DNA of 64,000 nucleotides from Rhodanobacter sp. DHB23 (GTDB lineage Bacteria; Pseudomonadota; Gammaproteobacteria; Xanthomonadales; Rhodanobacteraceae). Positions within the stretch are counted from its first letter, which is position 1; the number at the start of each line of letters is the position of its first letter. The stretch is from positions 186,001 through 250,000 of the forward strand of contig NZ_JACYXK010000029.1 in the NCBI RefSeq assembly GCF_014842975.1, written 5' to 3'. Below the pieces are notes generated by a model. That model had not been told where the DNA came from. It did no database searches and was given only the letters and a program-made list of their open reading frames with translations. The translations under genes were made by a program, and so were the position numbers. Below, piece by piece: positions 44,871 through 54,443 of this stretch.

Positions 44871-45054
44871 CACATGCTCCTGCATCATTGGAGTTGGGCG
44901 GTTCGCGTGCCGGACAGATCCCACACGAAATTCATACGGGCGTTTAACATCACTCCGCGGCACTGTGCCCGCTCGTCCCATGTGTTGCAAGTGCTGGCGC
45001 AGCAATCGCAGGGGATAATTCCCGGCTTCCGCCGTCGAACATCAGGGACACCCC

Positions 45055-45348
45055 ATGCAGTGCTACGTCTACGCCAGCCGCCGCCAACCCGGCACCTACG
45101 TGTGGCTGGCCGAACGCGATGGTTTCGGCATCCTGCCCGAGCCCTTGCGCAACAGGCTGGGCGAACTGCGCTTCGCGCTGGAACTGCCACTGGATGCGCA
45201 ACGACGCCTGCCGCGCGAGGACGCCGCGCAAGTGCTCGCGCACCTGCGCGGACAGGGCTGGCACCTGCAATTGCCGCCGGAGCATGCGTTGACCGGCGCG
45301 AGCCATCCCGCCTACGGCGCGACGCTGCGCGACACAACGCACGATTGA
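45055..45348 (+). CDS. YcgL domain-containing protein
   Basis: 97 residues. YcgL family: MQCYVYASRRQPGTYVWL at the start, RFALELPLD and the C-terminal GWHLQLPP. Small cytoplasmic protein of unknown function, restricted largely to gammaproteobacteria. GATAAT at 45014-45019 could be its -10 box. The 184-bp gap to the divergent FadL gene holds both promoters. Confidence 0.9.
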   Translation: MQCYVYASRRQPGTYVWLAERDGFGILPEPLRNRLGELRFALELPLDAQRRLPREDAAQVLAHLRGQGWHLQLPPEHALTGASHPAYGATLRDTTHD

Positions 45349-45401
45349 GCGCGCGGCCGACGCGTTAACGCGAGGTTACCGTCTGACCCCATCCCGATTC
45401 C

Positions 45402-45407
45402 TATACT
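45402..45407 (+). promoter_or_regulatory. -10 box just before the ankyrin gene start codon
   Basis: TATACT ends 6 bp before the ATG at 45414. If it is the -10 element, transcription would begin on or next to the start codon and give a leaderless mRNA. No good -35 hexamer was seen, and no Shine-Dalgarno is present at the right distance apart from GGGG. Confidence 0.4.
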
Positions 45408-45413
45408 GTGGGG

Positions 45414-48400
45414 ATGACTCAAATCAAATCGCGCCGACGCCCTCCATTCCTGCAGGCCCTCGCCTGGTTCATTCCCGGCCTGCTCGCCGTGGCGCTGGCC
45501 GGCACGGTCGCCCACCCGCTCACGCTGATCCCCTTGCTGCTGGCGAACGCGCTGACGATGGCCGCGGTATGCCATGCGATCGGCTTCGAACCGGAACCCA
45601 GCTTCGCGCGCACCGTGCTGCGCCGGGGCGCCGCGCACCTGGTGATGCTCACCGCCTACGCGGTGATCGTGTTCGTGCTGGTGGCGTGGCCGATGCTCTC
45701 GCTCTCGCAGTCGCACAGCCTGTCCGCCACGCTGGCCCTGGTCGCCACCCTGGTGCTGGCGCTGGCCGTGCTGTGGCGGCCGTGGCCTGCGTTCGGGCTG
45801 GTGTTCGTGTGGGACGACGCCTACCCGGCGAAGCACGACGGCTCGTGGATCTTCACCGCCACGCTGCGCAGCCTGATGTTCGGCCGCCATCTCGCCCGCG
45901 AGGAACGCTTCTTCAGCCACTTCCTGCCCGCCGCGTTGGCCCTGCTGGCGATGACCTGGGGCGCCATTGCGCTGAGCGGCCTGTACGGCATGCTGCCGTC
46001 GGAGATCCGCATCGCCGCGCTGGCCCTGTATGGCGTGCTGGTGCTGCCGCTGGGCTGCCTGATCGTGGCCAACCGCACGCTGCGCACGCTGCTGTGCGCG
46101 CAGCATGACCGCCATCGCCGGCGCACCGAGCATGCCGATGCCATGATCGCCGCCGGGTCCGCCGCGCCGGCGGTCGCCGCGCCGTTGAGCGAACAGGAAC
46201 GCACTGCCGGCACGCCGGAACAGGCCGCCGCCCTGCTCGCCGCCACCCGCGATGGCGACATCGAGCGCGCGCTGGCCCTGGTCGAGGCCGGCGCCGACCC
46301 GGCCACCGCGCCGCCCGCCGGCGACCGCGACCAGCGCCCCGTGCTGATGCTCGCCGCGCTGCTGCCCGACACCCGCCTGCTGCGCGCGCTGATCGCCAAG
46401 GGCGCGGACGTCGACCGCACCAGCGGTGGCCTCACCCCGCTGCTCGCCGCCACGCGCGACAGCCTGCACGGCCGCGCCGAAGCGGTGATGACCCTGCTCG
46501 CCAACGGCGCCAACCCGCTCGCCACCGATGCCGAAGGCCGTACCGCGCTGCACGGCGCGGTGCTGTGCGAGGAACCGATGGTGGCGGCGATGCTGCTGGA
46601 CGCCGGCGCGCCGATCAACGCGCTGGACCGGGCCGGCGCCAGCCCGCTGGCGGCGGCCTGCCGCGCCGCCAACTGGACGCTGGCGAAGTTCCTGCTCGAA
46701 CGCGGCGCCAAGCCCGCGCCCGCCAACGGCGAACCCGCGCTGGTGGCCGCCGCCGGCATCGCCGACGACGACACCGCCGGCGTGAAGCTGCTGCTCAAGC
46801 ATCGCGCCGCGGTGAACGCGGTGGACGCGCGCCGGCGCAGCGCGCTGATCGCCGCCGCCGCCGAGGGCCACGAACAGATCGCCCGCGCGCTGTGCGCCGC
46901 CGGCGCCGACGCCACGCTGGCCGACCACCACGGCAGCACCGCACTGATGGAAGCGGCGCGCGCCGGCGCGGTGGGCATCGTGCAGCGGCTCGCGGAAACG
47001 CAGCCCGATGCACGCGCGCGCGACGGCCACGGCCGCGACGCACTCACCCTCGCCTGCCAGTCGCCGCGCGCGCACGCCGACACCGTGCGCGCCCTGCTCG
47101 CGCTGGGCGCCGAACCGAAGACGCCCGGCAGCGACGGCCGCAGCGCGCTCGACCACGCCGCCGCCACCGGCCGCTGGGACCTGGTCGCCCTGCTCGATCC
47201 GGAAACCCCGCTGCCGGCCAGTCTCGGCCAGGCCGTGCTGTCCAGCGGCGCCGACACCCCGGCGCACCTGCTCGACGCGCTGCGCTTCGGCCATTGGGCC
47301 ATCGTCTCCGGCTTCGCCGCACGCGTGCGCGAGTGGCCGCAGGCGCAACTCGCCCAGCTCTATCTCGACCTGGCCCAGCCCGGCCAGAGCCAGGCGCGGC
47401 GCTGGCTGCTGGACCACGGCCTCGACGCCGAAGCGCGGCTCGCCGCACAGCAGCTCGACGACGAACACGGCGACGAGGACATGGTCGCCGACGGCGAAGG
47501 CAGTGCACTGCCGCCGCTGGGGCGCCGCCTGTTCGACGCCCTGCTGCTGCAGCTCCCCGCCGCCACCGAAGCCATGGAGGACCTGCTGCAGGCGGGTGCC
47601 ACACCGGCCGGTGCCGGCCTGCTGGCGCAGGCACTGCAACGCCTCGGCGGCGCCACGCAGGGCGCGGCCCTGCCACTGGCGCTGCTGGAACGCGGCGCCG
47701 ATCCATTCGGCCCCGACGCACGCGAGCGCACGCCGCTGCAGCTTGCCGCGGCGAACGGCCAGATCGAACTGCTGCAGGTCCTGCTCGCCCGCGGCGGCAA
47801 CCCGAACTGCCGCGACCGCGACGGCCGCACGCCGCTGTTCGCCGCGCTGGAACATGGCGAGGCGGCGCTGCCGATGGTGCGCCTGCTGATCGCCCATGGC
47901 GCCGACGCCGAATCCGCCGATGCCAACGGCGAGACGCCGCTGGGCCTGGCACTGGAACATCCCGTCATCGAGCGCTGGCTGGACTGGGGCGCCTGGTCGC
48001 GCCCGCGCCGCCCGCTGCGCGCCGACGACCTGCCCGCGGCCGCGCAGGCCGGTGCGCTGACCGCCGTGCAGCGCCTGCTGGAACTCGGCTTCGCCGTCGA
48101 CACCGTCGATGCGCACGGCGCCAGCGCGCTGCTGCATGCCTGCGGCGCCGGCCATGCCGGAATCGCCGCCGGCCTGCTCGATGCCGGCGCCGATCCCGTG
48201 CTTACCACTCCCAACGGCATCACCCCGCTGGCGGCCGCCGTGGCCGCGGGCCGCGAGAACACCGCGGCGCTGCTGCTGGAACGCAAGGCCGCGGTCGACC
48301 AGCGCCTGCCGAACCAGAGCACCGCGCTGATGGTGGCCGCCGCGATGGGCCGCGCCGAACTGGCCGAGGCGCTGCTCGCCGCCGGTGCCGACGTCGACGC

Positions 48401-48896
48401 TGTCGATGCGCAGGGCCACAGCGCATTGCACGCCGCCGCGCAGTACGGCTTCGAGCACAACGACAGCCTGCGCGCACGCCGCCTGCTCGACGTGCTGCTC
48501 AGGCACGGCGCCACCGTCGATCGCGCCGACAGCGAAGGCAAGACCGCGCTGCTGCTGCTGCTCGGCGCCTCGCAGCGCCCCGGCAGCGAATGCGACGCCA
48601 CCCACCTCGGCGCACTGGTGCCCGTGCTGCTGGAAGCCGGCGCCGACGTGACGCATGCCGACCAGCGTGGCGTCACCGCCCTGCATGCCTGCGCCATGCA
48701 CGCCCTGCTGGCGCCGGCCCGCGTGCTGCTGTCGCGCGGCGCCGACCGCGCCGCCGCCGATGCCTTCGGCCGCACCGCCGCCGACGTGGCACGCCAGCTC
48801 GGCTTCGTGGACATCGCCCACGAACTCGCCGTACGCACCAGTGCGATCCCCAGCGTGCGGCAGACCCTGCGGCAACCGGCGCAGCCGGCGGAGTGA
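45414..48896 (+). CDS. Large membrane-anchored ankyrin repeat protein
   Basis: 1,160 residues. Residues 1 to about 225 hold six or so membrane helices (LAWFIPGLLAVALAGTV, AHLVMLTAYAVIVFVLVAWP, LALVATLVLALAVLW, LALLAMTWGAIALSGLYG and others); about 270-1,140 is an array of some twenty ankyrin repeats, with typical units such as GRTALHGAVLCEEP, GHSALHAAAQYG and GVTALHACAMHA. The middle (about 590-720) is a non-ankyrin helical region. Ankyrin solenoids bind proteins, so this looks like an inner membrane scaffold. Similar giant proteins are known in Xanthomonadales, without assigned function. GTG at 45408 is an alternative start. Confidence 0.85.
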   Translation: MTQIKSRRRPPFLQALAWFIPGLLAVALAGTVAHPLTLIPLLLANALTMAAVCHAIGFEPEPSFARTVLRRGAAHLVMLTAYAVIVFVLVAWPMLSLSQSHSLSATLALVATLVLALAVLWRPWPAFGLVFVWDDAYPAKHDGSWIFTATLRSLMFGRHLAREERFFSHFLPAALALLAMTWGAIALSGLYGMLPSEIRIAALALYGVLVLPLGCLIVANRTLRTLLCAQHDRHRRRTEHADAMIAAGSAAPAVAAPLSEQERTAGTPEQAAALLAATRDGDIERALALVEAGADPATAPPAGDRDQRPVLMLAALLPDTRLLRALIAKGADVDRTSGGLTPLLAATRDSLHGRAEAVMTLLANGANPLATDAEGRTALHGAVLCEEPMVAAMLLDAGAPINALDRAGASPLAAACRAANWTLAKFLLERGAKPAPANGEPALVAAAGIADDDTAGVKLLLKHRAAVNAVDARRRSALIAAAAEGHEQIARALCAAGADATLADHHGSTALMEAARAGAVGIVQRLAETQPDARARDGHGRDALTLACQSPRAHADTVRALLALGAEPKTPGSDGRSALDHAAATGRWDLVALLDPETPLPASLGQAVLSSGADTPAHLLDALRFGHWAIVSGFAARVREWPQAQLAQLYLDLAQPGQSQARRWLLDHGLDAEARLAAQQLDDEHGDEDMVADGEGSALPPLGRRLFDALLLQLPAATEAMEDLLQAGATPAGAGLLAQALQRLGGATQGAALPLALLERGADPFGPDARERTPLQLAAANGQIELLQVLLARGGNPNCRDRDGRTPLFAALEHGEAALPMVRLLIAHGADAESADANGETPLGLALEHPVIERWLDWGAWSRPRRPLRADDLPAAAQAGALTAVQRLLELGFAVDTVDAHGASALLHACGAGHAGIAAGLLDAGADPVLTTPNGITPLAAAVAAGRENTAALLLERKAAVDQRLPNQSTALMVAAAMGRAELAEALLAAGADVDAVDAQGHSALHAAAQYGFEHNDSLRARRLLDVLLRHGATVDRADSEGKTALLLLLGASQRPGSECDATHLGALVPVLLEAGADVTHADQRGVTALHACAMHALLAPARVLLSRGADRAAADAFGRTAADVARQLGFVDIAHELAVRTSAIPSVRQTLRQPAQPAE

Positions 48897-48988
48897 TGCC
48901 GGCGCCGGACCGGCCGATCGCGTAACGGCGCTCCGGGGACGCCCCGGACACCCGCGCTCCCGGGCGCCAACGGTCCCGCCGTAGCCGT

Positions 48989-50065
48989 TCAGGCCACCGC
49001 GCGCCAGTGCGCGTGGCGCAGCGGCAGGCCGCGCCACGCCGCGGCGACCTGCTCCACGGCGAGCCCATCCACCCGCGTGCCGTGCAGCGGGCCACCCAGC
49101 ACCGTCACCACGCCACCGGGCGCGGCACGCGGCACCCGCTGCGCAGGCATGGCTGCACCGAACACGACCAGCGGACAACCCAGCGCAGCGGCGAGGTGCG
49201 CCGGCCCCGTATCCACCGACACCATGCTGTGCGCGCATGCCAGCAAGGCCTTCAGCCGCGCCAGCGGCAATTCGTCGGCGAGCGACACCACCGCCGCGTT
49301 GTCCGCGATGGCGCGGATGCCTTCCAGGTATCCGGCTTCGCGCGGGCAGCCGCACAGCAGCACCCGCGCCGAGGGCAGCGTCTCCAGGATCGTCCACGCC
49401 AGCGCCGCCCAATGCTGCAGCGGCCATGACCTGTCACCGTCCGCGGTCGCGCGCATACCATTCCAGCGCATGGCGTGCGTGCCGGCGGGCTGCAACAGCA
49501 CCAGCGGCCGGCCATGCAGGCCGCGGCCCCGCAACCAGCCCTCGCAGTCGGCCCGTGCCGCCGTGTCCACCCGCAACTGCGGTGCGGCGCCGGGATCGAC
49601 CGCCAAGGCGTTGCAGCGGCCGTGGAAGGCGGGTGGGGTGCTGTCGCCGAAGCGCAGCAGGTGGTCGACCCGATGCTCGTGTTCGCGCGGGGGCGTATCG
49701 GCCAGGTACGCGCGGTGCTCCGCCGGCACGCCCGCCAGCGTGAGCATGCTCCGGATCCGCAGCAGCGCACGTGGCTGCTGCTCGCACACGTAGACCGGCG
49801 CATCGCGCCGCCGGCGCAGCCAGCCGATCGCGCGCCAGCGCTCGCGGCTCAGTAGCAGCGGCCGGCGCGGCGCCCGCAGCGCGGACACGTCTGCCACTTC
49901 GAGCTGGTCCGCGTACAGCTCCCCCGGCCACCCGCCGATGGCGAACAGGTCGCAGGGTTCGTCGTAGCGCTGCTGCAACTTGTGCAGCAGCGGCTGCAGC
50001 GACACGGCGTCGTCGAGCCGGCCGAAGCGGATGACGAGAGGATGCGGGGCCTGGGGCATGCCCAT
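48989..50065 (-). CDS. Glycosyltransferase family 9 (heptosyltransferase-like)
   Basis: 358 residues. GT9 features: LVIRFGRLDDAVSLQPLL near the N-terminus, LLQPAGTHAMRWN, and the sugar-nucleotide site SVDTGPAHLAAALGCPLVVFGA. Heptosyltransferases add heptose to lipopolysaccharide core on the cytoplasmic side of the inner membrane; the exact sugar cannot be told here. Two in-frame starts (50065, 50059) are possible. It is downstream of the Kef gene but 112 bp away, with a CTGTCCG/CGGACAG hairpin in between. Confidence 0.85.
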   Translation of the reverse strand: MGMPQAPHPLVIRFGRLDDAVSLQPLLHKLQQRYDEPCDLFAIGGWPGELYADQLEVADVSALRAPRRPLLLSRERWRAIGWLRRRRDAPVYVCEQQPRALLRIRSMLTLAGVPAEHRAYLADTPPREHEHRVDHLLRFGDSTPPAFHGRCNALAVDPGAAPQLRVDTAARADCEGWLRGRGLHGRPLVLLQPAGTHAMRWNGMRATADGDRSWPLQHWAALAWTILETLPSARVLLCGCPREAGYLEGIRAIADNAAVVSLADELPLARLKALLACAHSMVSVDTGPAHLAAALGCPLVVFGAAMPAQRVPRAAPGGVVTVLGGPLHGTRVDGLAVEQVAAAWRGLPLRHAHWRAVA

Positions 50066-50177
50066 CCGAACGCCCCGCAGCAGGCCCCGTTGACGGCAAG
50101 AACTTGCATGCCCGGGACCATCCCGCAGCCTGTCCGCGATCCCCCGGACAGCGCGGGACCGCGCGACGAACCGCCCT

Positions 50178-52013
50178 TCAGTCCGCGCTCGTCAACGGTG
50201 TGCTCGCGTCGCGCTCGCGCGCCTCGCGCGCCTCCGGCCCGTCGTCGGCCTCGAACAGCTTGTCGAGGTCGGCCAGCGCTTCCTTCGTGGTCTGCACCAG
50301 CTTGGCCTCGTCGTCGTAGACGAGGTACTGCATCTTGATCAGCTCGGCGTCCTGGCGGCGGAAACGTTCCACGCGGTCCATCGCGCGCTCAGGCGTCAGG
50401 CCCAGCGCGACCAGCGCCTGCTTGGTCATCTTGAGGCTGGAATAGAGCGTCTCGCGGATCGGTTCGTCGATGCCGAGATCCATCAAGCGCCATAAGTGCT
50501 GGCGGTTGCGTGCGCGCGCAACGATCTTCAGGTGCGGGTACATGCGTCGCACCACGCGCGCCACGTGCAGGCTGGATTCGGGGTCGTCGTTGGCCAGCAC
50601 GAACACCTCGGCCTTGTCCGCCTGCGCGGCGCGCAGCAATTCGGGGCGCGCCGGATCGCCATAAAAGATGTCGCTGCCGCGGCCGAAGCGGCGGACCAGG
50701 TCCACCTGCTCGACCGAGTGGTCCAGCGCCACGAACGGGATGCCTTCCGCGCGCAGCACGCGCGACACGATCTGCCCCATGCGCCCGTAGCCCGCGATGA
50801 TCACGCGCGGCGAGTGCGCCACGATGGTGTCGAAATCGCGCGCCGGCTTGCGCACCTTGTGCGCGCCCAGCAGCTTCGCCAGCGCCGCCACCAGCAACGG
50901 CGTCAGCGCCATCGACAAGGTGATCGCCAGCACCAGCAGGTTGTGCTGGCGCGCGCTGATCAGCTTCTGCTCGTCGGCCAGCTTGAGCACCACGAAGGCG
51001 AACTCGCCGCCGCAGGCCAGCAGTACCGCGAGGCGCAACGCGTCGCCGCGCTCCAGTCCGCCCACGATGCGCCCCAGCGGCCACAGCAGGGCGCCCTTCA
51101 GCAACAGCAACGCGGCCACCAGCAGCAACACCTGTACGGGCGAGCGCAACAGCAGCGAGATGTCCATCGACATGCCGACGCTGATGAAGAACAGGCCCAG
51201 CAACAGGCCCTTGAACGGCTCGATGTTGGATTCCAGCTCGTGGCGGTATTCCGAGTCGGCCAGCAGCACGCCGGCGAGGAAGGCGCCCAGCGTCACCGAT
51301 ACGCCGGCCACCTCCATCAGCAAGGCCACGCCCATCACCACCAGCAGCGCGGTGGCGGTGGACACCTCCACCGCATCCGCCTTCGCCACGAAGCGGAACA
51401 CCGGGCGCAGCAGGTAGCGACCGCCCACCACCACCGCCACGATCACCCCCACCGTGCGCAACGCGCCGGTGAGGTCGAAGCCGTGGCCGGTGGTGCTGGC
51501 GAGGAACGGCACCGCGGCGATCAGCGGGATCGCCGCCAGGTCCTGGAACAGCAGGATCGCGAACGCCTGCCGCCCGTAGGCCGTGCCGGCCTCCTTGCGC
51601 TCGCCGAGTATCTGCAACCCGAAGGCGGTGGACGACAACGCCAGGCTGCCACCCACGATCAACGCCGCGCCCGGCGTGAAGCCCAGCAACCACCACGCGA
51701 CCACCCCGATCACTGCACTGGTCGCCAGCACCTGCAGCAGGCCGGTGCCGAACACCGAGCGCCGCATCACCCACAGGCGCTGCGGCGACAGCTCCAGTCC
51801 GATCACGAACAGCATCAGCACCACGCCGAACTCGGAGATCGCGGCGATGCCGCCGTTGTCGGGCACCAGCCGCAACGCCTGCGGCCCGATCGCGACGCCG
51901 GCCAGCAGGTAGCCCAGCACCGCGCCAAGCTTGAAGCGCTTGGTCAGCGGTACCGCAATCACCGTGGCCAGCAGGAACACCACGGCCACCTGCAGGAAAT
52001 GATGGCTGTCCAC
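50178..52013 (-). CDS. Monovalent cation:proton antiporter (KefB/KefC/YbaL type)
   Basis: 611 residues. CPA2 antiporter domain with about twelve membrane helices (LKTRF-like start LGAVLGYLLAGVAIGP, LALSSTAFGLQIL, LGAFLAGVLLADSEYRHELE), then an RCK/KTN NAD-binding domain with VIIAGYGRMGQIVSRVL. KefB/C-type systems let K+ out in exchange for H+ and are gated by glutathione adducts; the long ELESNIEPFKGLLLGLFF loop matches. GTG at 52013 has CGGAG 6 bp before it and starts right at the first helix; the upstream extension is not protein-like. No KefF/KefG subunit is adjacent. Confidence 0.92.
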   Translation of the reverse strand: MDSHHFLQVAVVFLLATVIAVPLTKRFKLGAVLGYLLAGVAIGPQALRLVPDNGGIAAISEFGVVLMLFVIGLELSPQRLWVMRRSVFGTGLLQVLATSAVIGVVAWWLLGFTPGAALIVGGSLALSSTAFGLQILGERKEAGTAYGRQAFAILLFQDLAAIPLIAAVPFLASTTGHGFDLTGALRTVGVIVAVVVGGRYLLRPVFRFVAKADAVEVSTATALLVVMGVALLMEVAGVSVTLGAFLAGVLLADSEYRHELESNIEPFKGLLLGLFFISVGMSMDISLLLRSPVQVLLLVAALLLLKGALLWPLGRIVGGLERGDALRLAVLLACGGEFAFVVLKLADEQKLISARQHNLLVLAITLSMALTPLLVAALAKLLGAHKVRKPARDFDTIVAHSPRVIIAGYGRMGQIVSRVLRAEGIPFVALDHSVEQVDLVRRFGRGSDIFYGDPARPELLRAAQADKAEVFVLANDDPESSLHVARVVRRMYPHLKIVARARNRQHLWRLMDLGIDEPIRETLYSSLKMTKQALVALGLTPERAMDRVERFRRQDAELIKMQYLVYDDEAKLVQTTKEALADLDKLFEADDGPEAREARERDASTPLTSAD

Positions 52014-52238
52014 GTGCGCTCCGGTCCGTTTGCGAGGCCTGATTATTCCACGCTGGTTGCGTGGATGCCGGCGTGTCCGTGCCGCACGTTTTGCAATGGG
52101 TGCTTCGAGGCATGCCCAGCCCGTGGAAGGGCCAGGCGGCGAATCGCCCCGACGGAACGTGCGCCCGGCAATATGCTCCATCCACCATTCATCCCCGGTG
52201 CTGCCCCACGCCACCGGTCCATGGGATCATCCACGGCC

Positions 52239-53021
52239 ATGAAAACCCTCGTCGCCATCGCCGCACTCGCCATCGCCCTGGTCGCCCCGCTGCATGCGCA
52301 GGACGACATCCCCGTCTACGGCTACCGCGTGGTGCACAGCTATCCGCACGACACCAAGGCCTATACCGAAGGCCTGCTTTACCTGGACGGCCATCTGTAC
52401 GAGAGCACCGGCCAGGTCGGCGCCTCCAGCGTGCGCAAGGTGGACCTGCAGACCGGCAAGGTGCTGCAGTCCGCGCCGACGCCGTGGCCGGACTACGGCG
52501 AAGGCATCGCGGTGTGGAAGGACAAGCTGATCCAGCTCAGCTGGCAGAACCACGAAGGCTTCGTCTACGACCTCGCCACGCTGCAGCCGCAGACGCGCTT
52601 CCCCTATCCCGGCGAGGGCTGGGCGCTGACCAGCGACGGCAAGCGGCTCTACATGAGCGACGGCACGCCGACCATCCGCATCCTCGATCCCGACACGCTC
52701 AGGCAGGTCGGCCGGATCGACGTCACCGCCGACGGCCAGCCGCTAGCCAACCTCAACGAACTGGAGTGGGTGAAAGGCCAGCTCTACGCCAACGTCTGGC
52801 TCACCACGCGCATCGCGCGCATCGATCCGGCCAGCGGCAAGGTGGTCGGCTGGATCGACCTCGCCGGCCTCGTACCGCCGGCCGACACGCTGGCCGACCC
52901 CACCAACGACGTGCTCAACGGCATCGCCTACGACGCCCAGCACGATCGCCTGTTCGTCACCGGCAAGTGCTGGCCGAAGCTGTACGAGATCAGGCTGGTG
53001 CCGCCGAAGCACGGGCACTGA
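52239..53021 (+). CDS. Glutaminyl-peptide cyclotransferase (plant/bacterial type)
   Basis: 260 residues with signal peptide (LVAIAALAIALVAPLHAQ). Five-bladed propeller of the papaya-type glutaminyl cyclase: AYTEGLLYLDGHLYESTG, LNELEWVKGQLYANVW and LNGIAYDAQHDRLFVTGK are family-diagnostic. It converts N-terminal Gln of peptides to pyroglutamate in the periplasm or outside. Common in Xanthomonadales. The 225-bp gap to the divergent Kef gene shows no other feature; a REP follows its stop. Confidence 0.92.
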   Translation: MKTLVAIAALAIALVAPLHAQDDIPVYGYRVVHSYPHDTKAYTEGLLYLDGHLYESTGQVGASSVRKVDLQTGKVLQSAPTPWPDYGEGIAVWKDKLIQLSWQNHEGFVYDLATLQPQTRFPYPGEGWALTSDGKRLYMSDGTPTIRILDPDTLRQVGRIDVTADGQPLANLNELEWVKGQLYANVWLTTRIARIDPASGKVVGWIDLAGLVPPADTLADPTNDVLNGIAYDAQHDRLFVTGKCWPKLYEIRLVPPKHGH

Positions 53022-53045
53022 AAGCGCCACAGGCATGAATCCATC

Positions 53046-53122
53046 GTAGGAGCACCCTGTGCACGATGGCTTTTGGCCTGGATCGAAGCACCAGGGCATT
53101 CGCGCACAGGGTGCGCTCCTAC
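53046..53122. repeat. GTAG-type REP palindrome, copy 3
   Basis: 77 bp, starts GTAGGAGCACCC and ends GCGCTCCTAC; the left arm has lost two bases relative to copy 2. Placed between the convergent glutaminyl cyclase and LysR genes. Confidence 0.85.
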
Positions 53123-53130
53123 GGAGACGA

Positions 53131-54009
53131 TCAGCGCGCGGCCAGCTCGCGCAGGACGATGTCGGCCAGCTGCGCCACCGCCGCTGGCGGCTTCGCCTCG
53201 GCGCGATGCAACGCCAGCCCGAGCATGGGCAGCGCAGGCAGGCCGACCTGCTTTGCGCTCAACGCGCGGACGTTGTCCGGCAGGCCAAGCGTCGTGCGCA
53301 CGCTCACACCCAGCCCCGCGCTCACCGCGGCCCAGGTGCCGGCGAGGCTGGCACTGCTGAAGGCGACCCGCCAGGCGATGCCGGCACGATCCAGCGCCTC
53401 GATCGCGGCGCTGCGCAGCAGGCAGGGCGACTCCAGCACCACCAGCGGCAAGGGTTCGCCGCGCCGATGCCGTTTCGCCGCCGGCGCATCGGCCGCGACG
53501 ATCCAGCGCATCGGCCAGCGCCCCACGCGTTCCGCATGCGGGCTGCCCGTGCCGGCTTCCCACGCCAGCGCCAGGTCGAGCTTGCCCTTGTTCACGCCGT
53601 CGAGCAGTTCCGCGTTGCGTGCGATGCGCGCCTCGATGCGCAGCTTGGGGTGCGTCCGTGCGTAGCGGCCAAGCACCGCGGGCAGCAGGTTCTCGCCGAA
53701 GTCCTCCTGCATGCCCAGCCGCACGCGCCCCGTCAGCTCCACGCCGCGGATCGCCGCCGCGGCCTCGTCGTTCAATTCCAGCAGGCGCCGCGCGTAGCCC
53801 AGCATCGTCTCGCCCGCCTCGGTGAGCGTCATGCCGCGGCCGGCCTTGCGCAGCAACGGCATGCCGGCCTGCTGTTCCAGTTTCTTCAGCTGCGCGCTCA
53901 CCGCCGAGGTGGACCGGTTCAGTCGCACGGCCGCCTGCGCGAAGCTGCCCAGCTCGATGCCGGTGGCGAAGCTGCGCAGCGTATCGATGTCGAAGTTGAT
54001 GCGGGACAT
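53131..54009 (-). CDS. LysR family transcriptional regulator
   Basis: 292 residues. N-terminal winged helix FDIDTLRSFATGIELGSFAQ AAV with the recognition segment STSAVSAQLKKLEQQAG, then the periplasmic-binding-protein-like sensor (GRVRLGMQEDFGENLLPAVL; ALAWEAGTG). Divergent from the CMD/DUF4865/tautomerase operon, whose 107-bp promoter gap carries a dyad (54014-54067), so it is the probable regulator of that operon. ATG at 54009 with AGGA 8 bp before it is the family start. Confidence 0.92.
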   Translation of the reverse strand: MSRINFDIDTLRSFATGIELGSFAQAAVRLNRSTSAVSAQLKKLEQQAGMPLLRKAGRGMTLTEAGETMLGYARRLLELNDEAAAAIRGVELTGRVRLGMQEDFGENLLPAVLGRYARTHPKLRIEARIARNAELLDGVNKGKLDLALAWEAGTGSPHAERVGRWPMRWIVAADAPAAKRHRRGEPLPLVVLESPCLLRSAAIEALDRAGIAWRVAFSSASLAGTWAAVSAGLGVSVRTTLGLPDNVRALSAKQVGLPALPMLGLALHRAEAKPPAAVAQLADIVLRELAAR

Positions 54010-54013
54010 GCCA

Positions 54014-54067
54014 ATGATCCTGTTTTTCGGGATCCTTAGTTCCAAACTTCCCGATTTTCAGGATCAT
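54014..54067. promoter_or_regulatory. Nested dyad in the LysR/CMD promoter gap
   Basis: ATGATCCTG (54014-54022) and CAGGATCAT (54059-54067) are exact inverse copies; inside them TCGGGA (54027-54032) and TCCCGA (54049-54054) repeat the symmetry, each separated from the outer arm by TTTT. The arms are spaced like paired LysR recognition and activation sites. Local base composition is AT-rich compared with the coding sequence around. Confidence 0.55.
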
Positions 54068-54116
54068 CATCGATCGCTACCGTGGTTCCCGTCAAATGCC
54101 CACGGAGACTGCCAAC

Positions 54117-54443
54117 ATGGCCCACGACCCGCATTACGCCCGCAAGGGCATCGGCGACATCGCACCGAAACTGGCCGCCCTCACCGACGACGCGCTGTTC
54201 GCCGACGTCTGGGCGCGCCCGGAGCTCGGCCCGCGCGAACGCAGCATCGCCACGGTGGCGGCGCTGGTCGCCCTGAATCGCACCGAACAATTGCCGTTCC
54301 ACCTCGGCCGGGCCCGCGACAATGGCATCGGCGACGATGAACTGGTCGAGCTGATCACCCATCTCGCGTTCTATGCCGGCTGGCCCTGCGCGTTCTCGGC
54401 CATCGGCGTGCTGCGCAAGCTGCAGGCGGAGCGTGCGCCATGA
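54117..54443 (+). CDS. Carboxymuconolactone decarboxylase family protein
   Basis: 108 residues. CMD fold: LGPRERSIATVAALVALNRTEQLPFHLGRA, the core helix pair of the family, then VELITHLAFYAGWPCAF. No CxxC of the AhpD type, so a peroxidase role is unlikely; it may decarboxylate or simply bind a small organic acid. GGAG at 54104-54107 supports the ATG at 54117 over one at 54096. Overlaps the DUF4865 gene by 4 bp. Confidence 0.85.
   Translation: MAHDPHYARKGIGDIAPKLAALTDDALFADVWARPELGPRERSIATVAALVALNRTEQLPFHLGRARDNGIGDDELVELITHLAFYAGWPCAFSAIGVLRKLQAERAP

Noticed and set aside
45312-49427. Open frame of about 1,370 codons on the minus strand
   Set aside because: Mirror of the ankyrin gene; Gly/Gln/Arg-rich nonsense without domains.
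54117-54443. AhpD-type alkylhydroperoxidase
   Set aside because: The CxxC redox pair is absent.
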